Program-made: the position numbers and the translations under genes
Shown: positions 1 through 8,245 of the stretch, piece after piece
How the letters are laid out: every line of letters starts with the position of its first letter
Numbering within the stretch: position 1 is the stretch's first letter
Notes under the pieces: model-generated
Told to the model about the DNA's origin: nothing
The model's database searches: none
Seen by the model: the letters and a program-made list of their open reading frames with translations, nothing else
Assembly (NCBI GenBank): GCA_018056425.1
Contig: JAGPFR010000010.1
Span: 1 to 64,000 of the forward strand
From: Lachnospiraceae bacterium
GTDB lineage: Bacteria > Bacillota > Clostridia > Lachnospirales > Lachnospiraceae
Direction of reading: 5' to 3'
Length of the DNA stretch: 64,000 bases

Positions 1-1
1 G

Positions 2-661
2 ATTGGGATCGACGGAGTTATCTTATCGAAGCTCGACGGCGATACCAGAGGTGGTGCGGCTCTCTCCATTAAAGCCGTAACCAGCAAGCCCATTCTCTAT
101 GTCGGAATGGGAGAAAAACTCACCGAGCTCGAACAGTTCTATCCCGACCGTATGGCTTCGAGAATTCTCGGAATGGGAGATGTACTTACCCTTATCGAGA
201 AGGCGCAGGCTTCAGTCACAACGACCGAAGAAGAAGGCCGCGGAATGATGAACCGCATGCAGAAGGGTAAGTTCGATTTTAACGATTACCTCGAGAGCAT
301 GAAGCAGATGAAGAATATGGGAGGACTTGCGTCAATCCTGTCAATGATGCCCGGACTCGGAATGAATGCCGCAGATCTGGATGCTGCGATCGATGAAAGC
401 AAGCTTAAGAGAACCGAGGCCATCATCTATTCGATGACACCCGAAGAAAGATCCAATCCCAAGATTCTTAATCCTCGCAGAAAGTTCAGGATCGCCAAGG
501 GAGCAGGACTTGATATCGCGGAGGTAAACAGATTCATCAAGCAGTTCGAACAGAGCCAGAAGATGATGAAGCAAATGTCCGGCATGGGCAAAAGAGGAAG
601 AGGAATGTTCCCCGGAATGGGTGGATTCCCCGGCGGCCGTAAAGGTTTTCCTTTCAGGTAA
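2..661 (+). CDS. ffh: Signal recognition particle protein Ffh, C-terminal part (5' truncated by window)
   Basis: Ffh is the GTPase and signal-peptide-binding subunit of the signal recognition particle, which brings nascent membrane and secreted proteins to FtsY. The reading frame is open from base 2, so the gene begins upstream. The visible 219 residues open with the end of the G domain (SKLDGDTRGGAALSI, then KPILYVGMGEKL) and continue into the M domain, with the RNA-binding helix NPRRKFRIAKGAG followed by a methionine-rich tail (KMMKQMSGMGKRGRGMFPGM). A 68-bp gap separates it from rpsP. Joining ffh to rpsP-khpA-rimM-trmD-rplS is the usual Firmicutes order. The family call is secure; the N-terminal NG domain lies outside the window. 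Confidence 0.97.
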   Translation: MGIDGVILSKLDGDTRGGAALSIKAVTSKPILYVGMGEKLTELEQFYPDRMASRILGMGDVLTLIEKAQASVTTTEEEGRGMMNRMQKGKFDFNDYLESMKQMKNMGGLASILSMMPGLGMNAADLDAAIDESKLKRTEAIIYSMTPEERSNPKILNPRRKFRIAKGAGLDIAEVNRFIKQFEQSQKMMKQMSGMGKRGRGMFPGMGGFPGGRKGFPFR

Positions 662-729
662 GTTTGAATCCGGAATATGATCCGTTTTCATAGATAAAAC
701 ATGTTAATTAATATTGGAGGAATTTTAAA

Positions 730-975
730 ATGGCAGTAAAGATCAGACTTAGAAGAATCGGAGAAAAGAAGGCTCCTTTTTATCGCATTATCGTTGCAGA
801 TTCAAGAAGCCCCAGAAACGGAAGATTTATCGATGAGATCGGAACCTATGATCCTTCCAAGGATCCCAGCGAGTTCCACATCGACGAAGAGGCAGCTAAG
901 AAGTGGATTGCTAACGGCGCTCAGCCTACCGAAGTTGTCGGCAAGCTTTTCAAGGTAGCAGGCATCATTAAATAA
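730..975 (+). CDS. rpsP: 30S ribosomal protein S16
   Basis: S16 is a small-subunit protein that binds 16S rRNA early in 30S assembly. The 81-residue product has the family's normal length and its N-terminal signature ([19 protein letters not shown]) followed by [21 protein letters not shown]. The ATG is preceded by a good Shine-Dalgarno sequence, ggagg, at 716-720. It sits between ffh and khpA as the first complete gene of the ribosome-maturation operon. Confidence 0.98.
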   Translation: MAVKIRLRRIGEKKAPFYRIIVADSRSPRNGRFIDEIGTYDPSKDPSEFHIDEEAAKKWIANGAQPTEVVGKLFKVAGIIK

Positions 976-1002
976 TCTTGCATTTTGATCTTAGGAGGCC
1001 TT

Positions 1003-1233
1003 ATGAAAGAACTTGTTGAAGTTATTGCAAAGGCTCTCGTAGAACATCCCGAAGAGGTTGTTGTGACCGAAACCAAGGAAGGCAATGATTATGTTGTAAA
1101 GCTTTGCGTAGCTTCTTCCGACATGGGAAAAGTCATTGGAAAACAGGGAAGGATAGCAAAGTCAATCCGTTCCGTAGTTAAAGCAGCGGCATCAAGGGAA
1201 AATGCAAGAGCCGATGTTGAAATAAGCGACTAA
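1003..1233 (+). CDS. khpA: KH-domain RNA-binding protein KhpA (YlqC)
   Basis: This is a small single-KH-domain RNA-binding protein. In other Firmicutes KhpA pairs with KhpB/EloR and affects cell elongation and RNA stability. The 76-residue product carries the KH GxxG loop in GKVIGKQGRIAKSIRSVV. I chose ATG 1003 because aggagg (993-998) lies 4 bp before it; an upstream in-frame TTG at 985 would place the Shine-Dalgarno inside the coding region. Position between rpsP and rimM matches ylqC of Bacillus subtilis. Confidence 0.93.
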   Translation: MKELVEVIAKALVEHPEEVVVTETKEGNDYVVKLCVASSDMGKVIGKQGRIAKSIRSVVKAAASRENARADVEISD

Positions 1234-1240
1234 AAATCTA

Positions 1241-1270
1241 ACGGACCGCTTTTATAGGCGGTCCGTATTT
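1241..1270 (+). terminator. Hairpin between khpA and rimM, possible attenuator
   Basis: acggaccgc (1241-1249) and gcggtccgt (1258-1266) form a perfect 9-bp stem with an 8-base loop, followed by the weak tract attttaaa. The T run is short, so partial termination or attenuation inside the operon is more likely than a full stop. Confidence 0.55.
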
Positions 1271-1286
1271 TAAACCGGTTTCAAAT

Positions 1287-1796
1287 ATGAAGAAATATCT
1301 TAAAGCTGGAACAATTACACAGCCCTTCGGCATAAAAGGGGAGACTAAGGTTTATCCTCACATGGACGATCCTGCACATTTCAAGAAGATAAAGAAAGTG
1401 TTTCTGGATAAAAGCGGAACGTATGAGGAATATGATATTGAAAGTGTTCGCATGGCACTCCCTCTCGTTATCATAAAACTCAAAGGTATAGATACACCCG
1501 AGGATATTCGTGCGTTAAGACAGCAGGATCTGTATATCCTCAGGGAAGATGCTTCTCCTTTGGGCAAGGGTGAGTATTATTTTGCCGATATTATCGGAAT
1601 GGAAGTTGTCGATGATACAGGTGTAGGGCGCGGCAAAATAACCGATATTCTTCAGACCGGTGCCAATGATGTTTATGAGATAACTGCCGGAGACGGCACA
1701 TCATTTTTACTTCCTGCGATAAAGGATTGTATCATTAACATCGATACGGATGAAAACAAGATGACCATTCATATCCTGGAGGGTTTACTGGATTGA
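1287..1796 (+). CDS. rimM: Ribosome maturation factor RimM
   Basis: RimM helps process the 16S rRNA 3' domain and assemble the 30S head, and it binds S19. The 169-residue product has the N-terminal signature TITQPFGIKGETKVYPHMDD and the PRC-barrel-like C-terminal part (YYFADIIGMEVVDD, then GANDVYEI and LLPAIKDCI). Its stop overlaps the trmD start by 4 bp (ttga), which suggests translational coupling. It is separated from khpA by an intergenic hairpin. Confidence 0.96.
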   Translation: MKKYLKAGTITQPFGIKGETKVYPHMDDPAHFKKIKKVFLDKSGTYEEYDIESVRMALPLVIIKLKGIDTPEDIRALRQQDLYILREDASPLGKGEYYFADIIGMEVVDDTGVGRGKITDILQTGANDVYEITAGDGTSFLLPAIKDCIINIDTDENKMTIHILEGLLD

Positions 1797-2998
1797 TCTT
1801 TAAAGTACTTACGCTTTTTCCCGAGATGATCTCATCCGTAATGGAGACCGGGATCATAGGAAGAGCTTTAAAAAACGATAAGATATCCGTTCAAACGGTG
1901 AATATCAGGGATTATGCCGACAATAAAAGGGCACAGATCGATGATTATCCCTACGGTGGAGGTGCGGGTCAGGTTATACAGGCTCAGCCCGTATATGATG
2001 CGTTTAAATCCGTTGTACCCGATTCCAAGGACGGAGTTAAGAGAAGGGTTATCTATCTGTCCCCGCAGGGCAAGCGTTTTGACCAGAGAATGGCCAAAGA
2101 GTTTGCAGCCGATGATGAACTGGTTTTCCTCTGCGGACACTATGAAGGCGTAGATGAAAGAGTTCTTGAAGAGATAGTAACCGATTTTGTCTCTGCCGGC
2201 GATTATATACTTACAGGCGGAGAGCTTCCCGCACTAATGGTCATTGATGCCGTTTCAAGGCTTTTGCCCGGCGTTTTGGGTAATGATTCATCCCCCGACA
2301 TCGAAACCTTTTACAGGGACCTTTTGGAATATCCTCAATATACCAGGCCCGAGGTCTGGCATGATAAAGAGGTTCCGTCCGTACTTTTGACCGGTAATCA
2401 TAAAGATATCGAAGACTGGCGCCTTGAAAAGTCGATTGAAAGAACGCAGAGAAACAGAGCGGATCTGTTCAGGATATATACGGAGAAGACGGCGCTCATC
2501 AATAAGATGAAGAAAGCCAAGATTCAGAATATCCCTGCATCCGAAGCGCTTTCTTTTAACGATACGGATATTATATTTGCGGGTAATTCCTATTACCTCC
2601 TTTATGACAATGATGCAAAGGCCTTTTATGCCGGATGCTTTGAAAAAAAGAACCTTTTGATCGACGGCTATGAGTCTCGTGTAATCAATAATGAGATCAA
2701 AAAGCATGCAAAGGCCGGAGATAAATGTGTTCAGCTGAATCTGCCCGAAATAATCACGGACAAGGACTATAAAGACGGATATCTCCTTGTATTTACCGAG
2801 AGAAATCCTTTATCCACCCAGAGGGTAAGGGAGTTCGGCGAATTCGGAGAATATCTTAAAGAAAACGTTGCAAAATCCCTGCTTCTTGGCAAAACATATT
2901 ATGTTTTTGTGGAGGCCGGAGACAAGGAACACGTCAAAATGGCCAAGGCCATGGGATTTTATATGTCGTACATTAAGATCAAGGTGTTCAGAAAATAG
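1793..2998 (+). CDS. trmD: tRNA (guanine37-N1)-methyltransferase TrmD with a C-terminal extension
   Basis: TrmD methylates G37 of tRNAs that read CNN codons, using S-adenosylmethionine, and so prevents +1 frameshifting. Residues 1-240 are TrmD: VLTLFPEMISS, YGGGAGQV, LCGHYEGVDERV, GDYILTGGELPALMVIDAVSR, PQYTRPEVW and VLLTGNHKDIEDWR. Two things are unusual. The protein has 401 residues against about 240 normally, and residues ~241-401 match no domain I recognise. Gapless alignment of GNDSSPDIETFYRDLLEYPQ with the E. coli segment puts Glu171 where the catalytic Asp169 should be. The start is TTG 1793, overlapping the rimM stop, with ctggaggg (1776-1783) upstream; no ATG fits. It is followed by a promoter-bearing gap and rplS. 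Confidence 0.92.
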   Translation: MIFKVLTLFPEMISSVMETGIIGRALKNDKISVQTVNIRDYADNKRAQIDDYPYGGGAGQVIQAQPVYDAFKSVVPDSKDGVKRRVIYLSPQGKRFDQRMAKEFAADDELVFLCGHYEGVDERVLEEIVTDFVSAGDYILTGGELPALMVIDAVSRLLPGVLGNDSSPDIETFYRDLLEYPQYTRPEVWHDKEVPSVLLTGNHKDIEDWRLEKSIERTQRNRADLFRIYTEKTALINKMKKAKIQNIPASEALSFNDTDIIFAGNSYYLLYDNDAKAFYAGCFEKKNLLIDGYESRVINNEIKKHAKAGDKCVQLNLPEIITDKDYKDGYLLVFTERNPLSTQRVREFGEFGEYLKENVAKSLLLGKTYYVFVEAGDKEHVKMAKAMGFYMSYIKIKVFRK

Positions 2999-3018
2999 AG
3001 TACTTTCCAAGAAAAAAC

Positions 3019-3047
3019 TTGCATTTTGCATTGCATTATGTTAAATT
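3019..3047 (+). promoter_or_regulatory. Probable sigma-A-type promoter for rplS
   Basis: ttgcat (3019-3024) and taaatt (3042-3047) are spaced 17 bp, with a TGn extended -10 just before the second box. Transcription would start near 3054 and give a leader of about 70 nt. Confidence 0.5.
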
Positions 3048-3049
3048 AC

Positions 3050-3126
3050 CAATGTTGCGTTAAAAAGGTGGTCCGCTGTTACCCGTTTAGAGGTATTAAG
3101 AACATCCTTTCGAAAAGGAGTAGAAT
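3050..3126 (+). promoter_or_regulatory. Structured 5' leader of rplS (L19-leader-like)
   Basis: The 5' untranslated region of rplS contains the inverted repeat tccttt/aaagga (3105-3110 and 3114-3119). This would fold the Shine-Dalgarno aaggag into a hairpin. Firmicutes are known to have an L19 leader RNA for autoregulation. I see the SD-masking stem directly; equating it with that Rfam family is inference. Confidence 0.4.
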
Positions 3127-3474
3127 ATGTCAGACATTATTAAGGAAATTGAAAAAGAGCAGCTTAAGAGCGAAGTTCCCGAGTTCAGCGTTGGTGATAC
3201 CGTTAAGGTTCACAACCGTATCGTAGAGGGCGAGAAGTCCAGAATTCAGATCTTTGAAGGAACTGTTATCAAGAGACAGAACGGTTCAAACCGTGAGACC
3301 TTTACCGTTCGTAAGATTTCCAACGGTGTTGGTGTAGAGAAGACCTGGCCCCTTCATTCTCCCAATGTAGAGAAGATCGAAGTTGTCAGAAAAGGTAAAG
3401 TCAGAAGAGCTAAGCTCAACTACCTCAGAGACAGAGTCGGTAGGGCTGCCAAGGTTAAAGAGGCTGTTAAATAA
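3127..3474 (+). CDS. rplS: 50S ribosomal protein L19
   Basis: L19 lies at the 30S-50S interface of the large subunit. The 115-residue protein carries the family landmarks [50 protein letters not shown] and [11 protein letters not shown]. The ATG has a strong aaaaggag Shine-Dalgarno that is also part of a leader hairpin. It has its own likely promoter and a strong intrinsic terminator behind it, so it can be expressed apart from trmD. Confidence 0.98.
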   Translation: MSDIIKEIEKEQLKSEVPEFSVGDTVKVHNRIVEGEKSRIQIFEGTVIKRQNGSNRETFTVRKISNGVGVEKTWPLHSPNVEKIEVVRKGKVRRAKLNYLRDRVGRAAKVKEAVK

Positions 3475-3490
3475 TTTCTTGTATTACCTG

Positions 3491-3520
3491 ATAACCGGTG
3501 CAATGCACCGGTTATTTTTT
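3491..3520 (+). terminator. Rho-independent terminator after rplS
   Basis: A perfect 11-bp stem, ataaccggtgc/gcaccggttat, with a 3-base loop is followed by tttttt. This is a canonical intrinsic terminator closing the translation operon. Confidence 0.9.
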
Positions 3521-3541
3521 ATGGTCTAAAATGCCTGAAAA

Positions 3542-3550
3542 TGCTATAAT
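3542..3550 (+). promoter_or_regulatory. Extended -10 promoter upstream of the first signal peptidase gene
   Basis: tgctataat contains a consensus TATAAT preceded by TGn, an extended -10 element, just after the rplS terminator. No good -35 box is evident, as is common for extended -10 promoters. It would drive the lepB-rbgA-lepB-rnhB run. Confidence 0.55.
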
Positions 3551-3594
3551 ATTTAAAGGTATGCGTTTAAATATTCAGACAGTATCGTCTGTCG

Positions 3595-4188
3595 GTGAAA
3601 CCGGTATTTAAAGTGAGACAGGACGGTTATTATTTTTACAAAAGAAGAAAGAGATTTTCCGATGATCTTGTCCATGAGATCTTTCATTGGTTCCTCGGAA
3701 TTTTTATAAGTGTAATACTTGCGCTTGTACTTGTCTATTTCATGGGAGTCAGCTTTATAGTAAGCGGAGAATCGATGTCCCCGGGGCTTGTTGACGGTCA
3801 GAAGGTACTAGTAAACGATCTTATATATAAATTCACACAGCCTAAACCGGGCGATGTAATAGTATTTCTGCCCAACGGTAATTCCAATCTCAATTACTAC
3901 GTTAAGAGGGTTGTGGCCGTTCCCGGCGACCGTATATATGTTATGGATGGTAATCTTTATGTGAATGATGTCTTATCCGATGTTGTGACGGATAAAATAA
4001 TCGATCCGGGATTGCTGTCTAATGAGATCACTGTTTCTCAGGGAACTTATTTTGTAATGAGCGATGATGTATCCGATGCCGATGATTCTAGAAATGCAAA
4101 TATCGGTCCGGTAGAAAACAGATATATAGAAGGAAAAGTATGGTTTGCATTTTCGAAGGATGATTCGAAGATGCACTTGGTAGATTAA
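3595..4188 (+). CDS. lepB: Signal peptidase I (first copy)
   Basis: This membrane-anchored serine protease removes signal peptides from exported proteins. After a basic N-terminus there is a transmembrane segment at about residues 32-56. The Ser-Lys dyad follows: Ser60 in SGESMSPG and Lys104 in YYVKRVVAVPGD. Box E, usually GDNR-x-S-DSR, is degenerate here (MSDDVSDADDSRNANIG), unlike in the second copy. The GTG start at 3595 has no clear Shine-Dalgarno; GTG 3613 is an alternative. The stop codon touches the ATG of rbgA, so the two are probably coupled. Confidence 0.9.
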   Translation: MKPVFKVRQDGYYFYKRRKRFSDDLVHEIFHWFLGIFISVILALVLVYFMGVSFIVSGESMSPGLVDGQKVLVNDLIYKFTQPKPGDVIVFLPNGNSNLNYYVKRVVAVPGDRIYVMDGNLYVNDVLSDVVTDKIIDPGLLSNEITVSQGTYFVMSDDVSDADDSRNANIGPVENRYIEGKVWFAFSKDDSKMHLVD

Positions 4189-5043
4189 ATGGCGGGAAAT
4201 GATTACGGCTGGTATCCCGGCCACATGACAAAATCAATAAGAGCGATCCGCGGTGAGCTTGGGCTGGTGGATCTGTGCATTGAAGTAACAGATGCAAGGA
4301 TCCCGCTTTCAAGCCGTAATCCCGATATAGATGAACTTGCAAAGGATAAGTTCAGACTGATCATTTTAAATAAGTCGGATCTTGCGGATGATAAAAAGAC
4401 TGCGGCATGGGCTGAATATTTTAAGTCTAATGGGATCGAAACCCTTCAGTTATGCGCAAAGGAAAGAAAAGCATCGGATCTGGTTAAGAAAGCTGCTTTG
4501 TATGTCTGCAGGGAGAAGATCGTACGCGACAAAAAAAGAGGCATCCTGAACAGGCCTGTAAGGGCTATGGTTTGCGGAATTCCCAATGTGGGCAAATCAA
4601 CCCTTATCAATACAATAACGGGTAAATCAAAGGCACTGACGGGCAATAAACCGGGTGTGACCAGAAGTAACCAGTGGGTCAAGACAAATGCAGGAATAGA
4701 CCTTCTTGATACCCCCGGTTTGTTATGGCCTAAATTTGAAGATAAAACAGTCGGTTTTAAGCTTGCAGCCATCGGTTCCGTAAACGATCAGGTTATCAAT
4801 ACCATGCAGCTTGCAGGTGAGGTCATTCAGCTGATGAACGATCTTTATCCCGAAAGAGTCAAAGACAGATACGGTATCGATGATCTGTCTGATTCGCAGG
4901 AAGTTTTTAAAGCCGCAGCATTTAAAAACGGAATTATATTAAAAGGCGGTGACCCGGACTTGCAGAGGGCTGCTGATCTTATACTTACCGACCTGAGGAG
5001 CGGAAAGCTCGGCAGGATCACATTAGAGGAGCCTTTTTTGTAA
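4189..5043 (+). CDS. rbgA: Ribosome biogenesis GTPase RbgA (YlqF)
   Basis: RbgA is a circularly permuted GTPase needed for late maturation of the 50S subunit. In this 284-residue protein the G4 motif NKSDL (about residue 63) comes before the P-loop GIPNVGKST (about residues 129-137), then PGVT and DTPG, the order expected for a cpGTPase. The N-terminal WYPGHMTKS is the family signature. It starts immediately after the first signal peptidase stop and overlaps the second signal peptidase start by one base. The usual neighbour rnhB is one gene further on. Confidence 0.95.
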   Translation: MAGNDYGWYPGHMTKSIRAIRGELGLVDLCIEVTDARIPLSSRNPDIDELAKDKFRLIILNKSDLADDKKTAAWAEYFKSNGIETLQLCAKERKASDLVKKAALYVCREKIVRDKKRGILNRPVRAMVCGIPNVGKSTLINTITGKSKALTGNKPGVTRSNQWVKTNAGIDLLDTPGLLWPKFEDKTVGFKLAAIGSVNDQVINTMQLAGEVIQLMNDLYPERVKDRYGIDDLSDSQEVFKAAAFKNGIILKGGDPDLQRAADLILTDLRSGKLGRITLEEPFL

Positions 5044-5597
5044 TGGATAAGAAATCAAAAAACAAAGTTCTTAAGGAGTCGTTTAATACAGCTTTATATT
5101 TTCTGTTTGTATTTGTAGTAACCGCTTTTGTTCTGAAATATGTCGGACAAAGATCCGTCGTCGAAGGTGATTCGATGTACGGAACGCTCTACGACGGTGA
5201 AAGCGTATGGGTAAATAAATTCAAATACAAAATATCCGATCCCGAAAGATTCGATATCATTGTATTTCCTTACGAATATCAGGCTAATACCTATTTTATT
5301 AAAAGGATAATAGGTCTTCCCGGAGAGACGGTTTATATCGACGAAGAAGGCAATATCTATATAAACGGTGAAATACTTGATGAAGATTACGGTTACGAAG
5401 TTATCCTCCCTGAAAACAGAGGGCTTGCCGCCGAGGAGATAGTTGTCGGCGAAAACGAGTATTTTGTATTGGGAGATAACAGGAATAACTCCATGGACTC
5501 CAGATATAACAATGTCGGCAATATTTCGAGAGACAGGATCATCGGAAAAGCCGTTTTCAGACTGTTTCCTTTAAAATCCTTCGGAGGGATCTATTGA
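5043..5597 (+). CDS. lepB: Signal peptidase I (second copy)
   Basis: This is a type I signal peptidase of 184 residues with one N-terminal transmembrane helix (about residues 15-34). The catalytic pair is intact: Ser44 in VEGDSMYGTL and Lys87 in YFIKRIIGLPGE. Box E is canonical (VLGDNRNNSMDSR), so this copy looks like the conventional enzyme of the two. It begins within the rbgA stop codon (1-bp overlap) and ends in a 1-bp overlap with rnhB. The two copies are clearly divergent, so this is not a recent tandem duplication. Confidence 0.95.
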   Translation: MDKKSKNKVLKESFNTALYFLFVFVVTAFVLKYVGQRSVVEGDSMYGTLYDGESVWVNKFKYKISDPERFDIIVFPYEYQANTYFIKRIIGLPGETVYIDEEGNIYINGEILDEDYGYEVILPENRGLAAEEIVVGENEYFVLGDNRNNSMDSRYNNVGNISRDRIIGKAVFRLFPLKSFGGIY

Positions 5598-6352
5598 TGG
5601 AAAGCATCGGAGAAATCAAATCAAGGATTGCCGAAACACCCGATGAGGAGCTTCCCGGCATTATTGAGATCTATTCAGCCGACGAAAGAGGCGGCGTCAG
5701 AAAACTCGTTGAAGGCGCGCAGAAGAGATATGATAAGCTGCTTGCCGAGAAAAAAAGGATCTATGAACTCAGATCGTTTGAAAGGCAGTTTCCGGATCTT
5801 GAGTTTATATGCGGTATAGATGAAGTAGGAAGAGGACCTTTTGCCGGACCTGTTGTAGCGGGAGCCGTAATACTTCCTAAAGACTGTGAGATTTTATATA
5901 TAAACGATTCCAAGAAACTCTCCGAAAAAGTAAGAGAAAGACTTTATGACGAGATATGCGAAAAAGCTGTTTGTGCTGCGGTCGGTATAGCGGATGCACA
6001 GAGGATCGATGAGATCAACATCCTGCAGGCAACCTATGAAGCCATGAGACAGGCTATCGGAAAACTGATGCCTCAGCCTCAGCTTTTGCTTAACGATGCC
6101 GTTACAATACCCGGAGTGGATATTAAACAGGTTCCCATCATAAAGGGCGACGCCAAGAGCATTTCGATCGGAGCGGCAAGCATTTATGCCAAGGTTACAA
6201 GGGACAGGATGATGAAGGAGTATGATTCCCAATATCCGGAGTACGGATTTGCCGCAAATGTCGGATACGGAACCGCGGCTCATATCGAGGCACTTAAAAA
6301 GTACGGTCCCTGCCCGATACACAGAAGAAGCTTTATACACAGCTACATTTAA
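5597..6352 (+). CDS. rnhB: Ribonuclease HII
   Basis: RNase HII cuts the RNA strand of RNA/DNA hybrids and removes misincorporated ribonucleotides from DNA. The acidic active site is visible in ICGIDEVGRGPFAGP (Asp75, Glu76 counted from the chosen start), followed by NDSKKLSEKVRERL and GAASIYAKVTRDR. About 65 residues precede the catalytic core, an extension common in Firmicutes homologues. I chose ATG 5597 over the adjacent TTG 5594 because ggaggg (5583-5588) then has normal spacing. It follows the second signal peptidase and precedes the FliK-like gene. Confidence 0.95.
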   Translation: MESIGEIKSRIAETPDEELPGIIEIYSADERGGVRKLVEGAQKRYDKLLAEKKRIYELRSFERQFPDLEFICGIDEVGRGPFAGPVVAGAVILPKDCEILYINDSKKLSEKVRERLYDEICEKAVCAAVGIADAQRIDEINILQATYEAMRQAIGKLMPQPQLLLNDAVTIPGVDIKQVPIIKGDAKSISIGAASIYAKVTRDRMMKEYDSQYPEYGFAANVGYGTAAHIEALKKYGPCPIHRRSFIHSYI

Positions 6353-6373
6353 CCTTATATTCGGCTTAGGATT

Positions 6374-8245
6374 ATGGCAGGAATCAGTGATGTTTTCTTA
6401 AACGGAATAAGACCCGTTCAGGATACCCCTTCTTCCAATGTATCGGGAGACGGTTTATCTTACCTGTCATCACTTAAAAACGGAGATACATTCTCTGCAA
6501 AAGTTGTGGACGTATCCGGATCCGACGTTACATTAAAGCTTCCCACGGGAGCATCCGTTAATGCAAAACTGTCCTCGGATATGAATATTTCCGAAGGTCA
6601 GACGATCTCTTTTGAAGTAAAAAGCGGCGGTTCAACGGTTTCCATCACACCGCTTCTTACTAATACATCGGCAGATATAAGCGTTTTAAAGGCTTTAAAT
6701 ATGGCTCAGCTTCCCGTAACCGATACTTCGGTCGGGATGACTGCAGAGATGATGAAGGCAGGTCTTTCCATAGACAGATCATCGCTTCTGGGAATGTATG
6801 AAAAGGTGATGAGTAACCCCGAAGCAAATGTTTCAGACATTGTGGATCTGACCAAACTGGGACTTTCGGTTAATGAGGAGAATATCTCCAATATCGAAAA
6901 CTACAAGAATCTGTCCTACCAGATTGATTCAGGCCTTCAGACTCTTGCCGAGAAAACAGATCAGGCTCTTATGGACCTGGTTAAGGGCGGAGATATTACC
7001 GAAGCCGCAAAACTCCTTGGTTCGGTAATAGATGCATCCGTTGCATATATGGATGAAGGGATTGCTATTCCCGTAAAAGAAGGATCCGCCGATGTCCCGG
7101 TTCAGGATCAGGCATCTTCCGCTGAGATGCTGCAGTCTGCAGAAAATGAAGAAACGCAGAAAATTGCTGATCCGGATGTTAAAGACGGCAGCATCGTAAA
7201 TGCACAGGGTGAAAATAAACCTGTTGAAGCAAATAACGAAATAAATGCTAAATCAGATGCCGCATCAAGAGCACTGGAGCTTTTAAAGAATTTAAATTCT
7301 TCGGATAACACAGCTAAAGCACCTGCAAACAGTAAGACCCCTGCACCCGGCGATTCGGTTCAGGTCAGTGAACGGGATGCTTCAGGCCGGATCGTCCCGG
7401 GTAAAGAGACGGAAGGCCCGCAAGAGAATTTTGAAAAAGTTCTTTCACTATATAAGGAAGTAAGCGAAGACAGCGGTTATGTTCCCGCAGATATGAAGGA
7501 TCTTTTTACAAAGATGTCTGCATTTATCTCAAAGGCTTTGTCTGAAGGCGATACGGAAACGCTTAGAAAACTGGCCGATTCAGATCCTTTGAGAAAGCTT
7601 TCTCTCGGAACTCTTAAGGATATGTGGAGCATTTCTCCTTCGGAAGTAGCCGATAAGGAAAAGGTTGAATCGCTTTATAAAAGACTTTCTTCTCAGCTGA
7701 GTATGCTTAAAGAAGGCCTTGCAGCCGCCGGTGCTTCAAACACTCCTGCGATGAATGCGGCCGGCAATATGAGTTCGAATATAGATTTCCTACAGCAGAT
7801 CAACCAGATGTATGCTTATATCCAGCTTCCTCTTAAATTATCGGGAGGCGATTCCGCGCACGGAGATCTCTATGTTTTCTCCAACAGGAAAAACATGACA
7901 TCGGACGATTCGGTCGTTACCGCGTTTATGCACCTTGATATGGATAATCTCGGTCCCGTAGATGTTTATGTATCAATGGATGTAAGTTCCGGAGGCAAAG
8001 TCTCTACAAACTTTACGGTCGCAGATGATGATACGCTTGATTTCTTAAATGAGAATATGCATCTTCTTACCGAACGTCTCCGTAAAAGAGGTTATGATCT
8101 GAATGCTTCCATGAAGGTTAAAGGCGAAGAGGAAGATCCTGAAGAAAATGCTCTTGATAAGGGCGGAGTAAATCTGCTTCTGGTACATGCAGGGGGAACA
8201 GGTTCATATCAGGGCTCAATGAGATCATTCGATGTGAGGGCATAA
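6374..8245 (+). CDS. FliK-like protein (YlqG position), large and low-complexity in the middle
   Basis: The 623-residue acidic, Ser/Ala/Asp-rich protein has no signal peptide or membrane segment. Residues ~1-90 look like a small beta domain (GDTFSAKVVDVSGSDVTLKL). The middle is helical and then low-complexity (~230-345). Residues ~480-590 resemble the hook-length-control (FliK) C-terminal domain: LPLKLSGGDSAHGDLYVF, LDMDNLGPVDVYVSM, LTERLRKRGYDL. Its stop abuts the start of a YlqH/FlhB-type protein, and B. subtilis has ylqG-ylqH at the same place after rnhB. A role in secretion switching is an inference from FliK-FlhB pairing; no flagellar genes are present here. Confidence 0.6.
   Translation: MAGISDVFLNGIRPVQDTPSSNVSGDGLSYLSSLKNGDTFSAKVVDVSGSDVTLKLPTGASVNAKLSSDMNISEGQTISFEVKSGGSTVSITPLLTNTSADISVLKALNMAQLPVTDTSVGMTAEMMKAGLSIDRSSLLGMYEKVMSNPEANVSDIVDLTKLGLSVNEENISNIENYKNLSYQIDSGLQTLAEKTDQALMDLVKGGDITEAAKLLGSVIDASVAYMDEGIAIPVKEGSADVPVQDQASSAEMLQSAENEETQKIADPDVKDGSIVNAQGENKPVEANNEINAKSDAASRALELLKNLNSSDNTAKAPANSKTPAPGDSVQVSERDASGRIVPGKETEGPQENFEKVLSLYKEVSEDSGYVPADMKDLFTKMSAFISKALSEGDTETLRKLADSDPLRKLSLGTLKDMWSISPSEVADKEKVESLYKRLSSQLSMLKEGLAAAGASNTPAMNAAGNMSSNIDFLQQINQMYAYIQLPLKLSGGDSAHGDLYVFSNRKNMTSDDSVVTAFMHLDMDNLGPVDVYVSMDVSSGGKVSTNFTVADDDTLDFLNENMHLLTERLRKRGYDLNASMKVKGEEEDPEENALDKGGVNLLLVHAGGTGSYQGSMRSFDVRA

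Noticed and set aside
3595..3597. Firm start codon for the first signal peptidase
   Set aside because: GTG 3595 was kept as the longest reasonable start, but without a Shine-Dalgarno it cannot be separated from GTG 3613.
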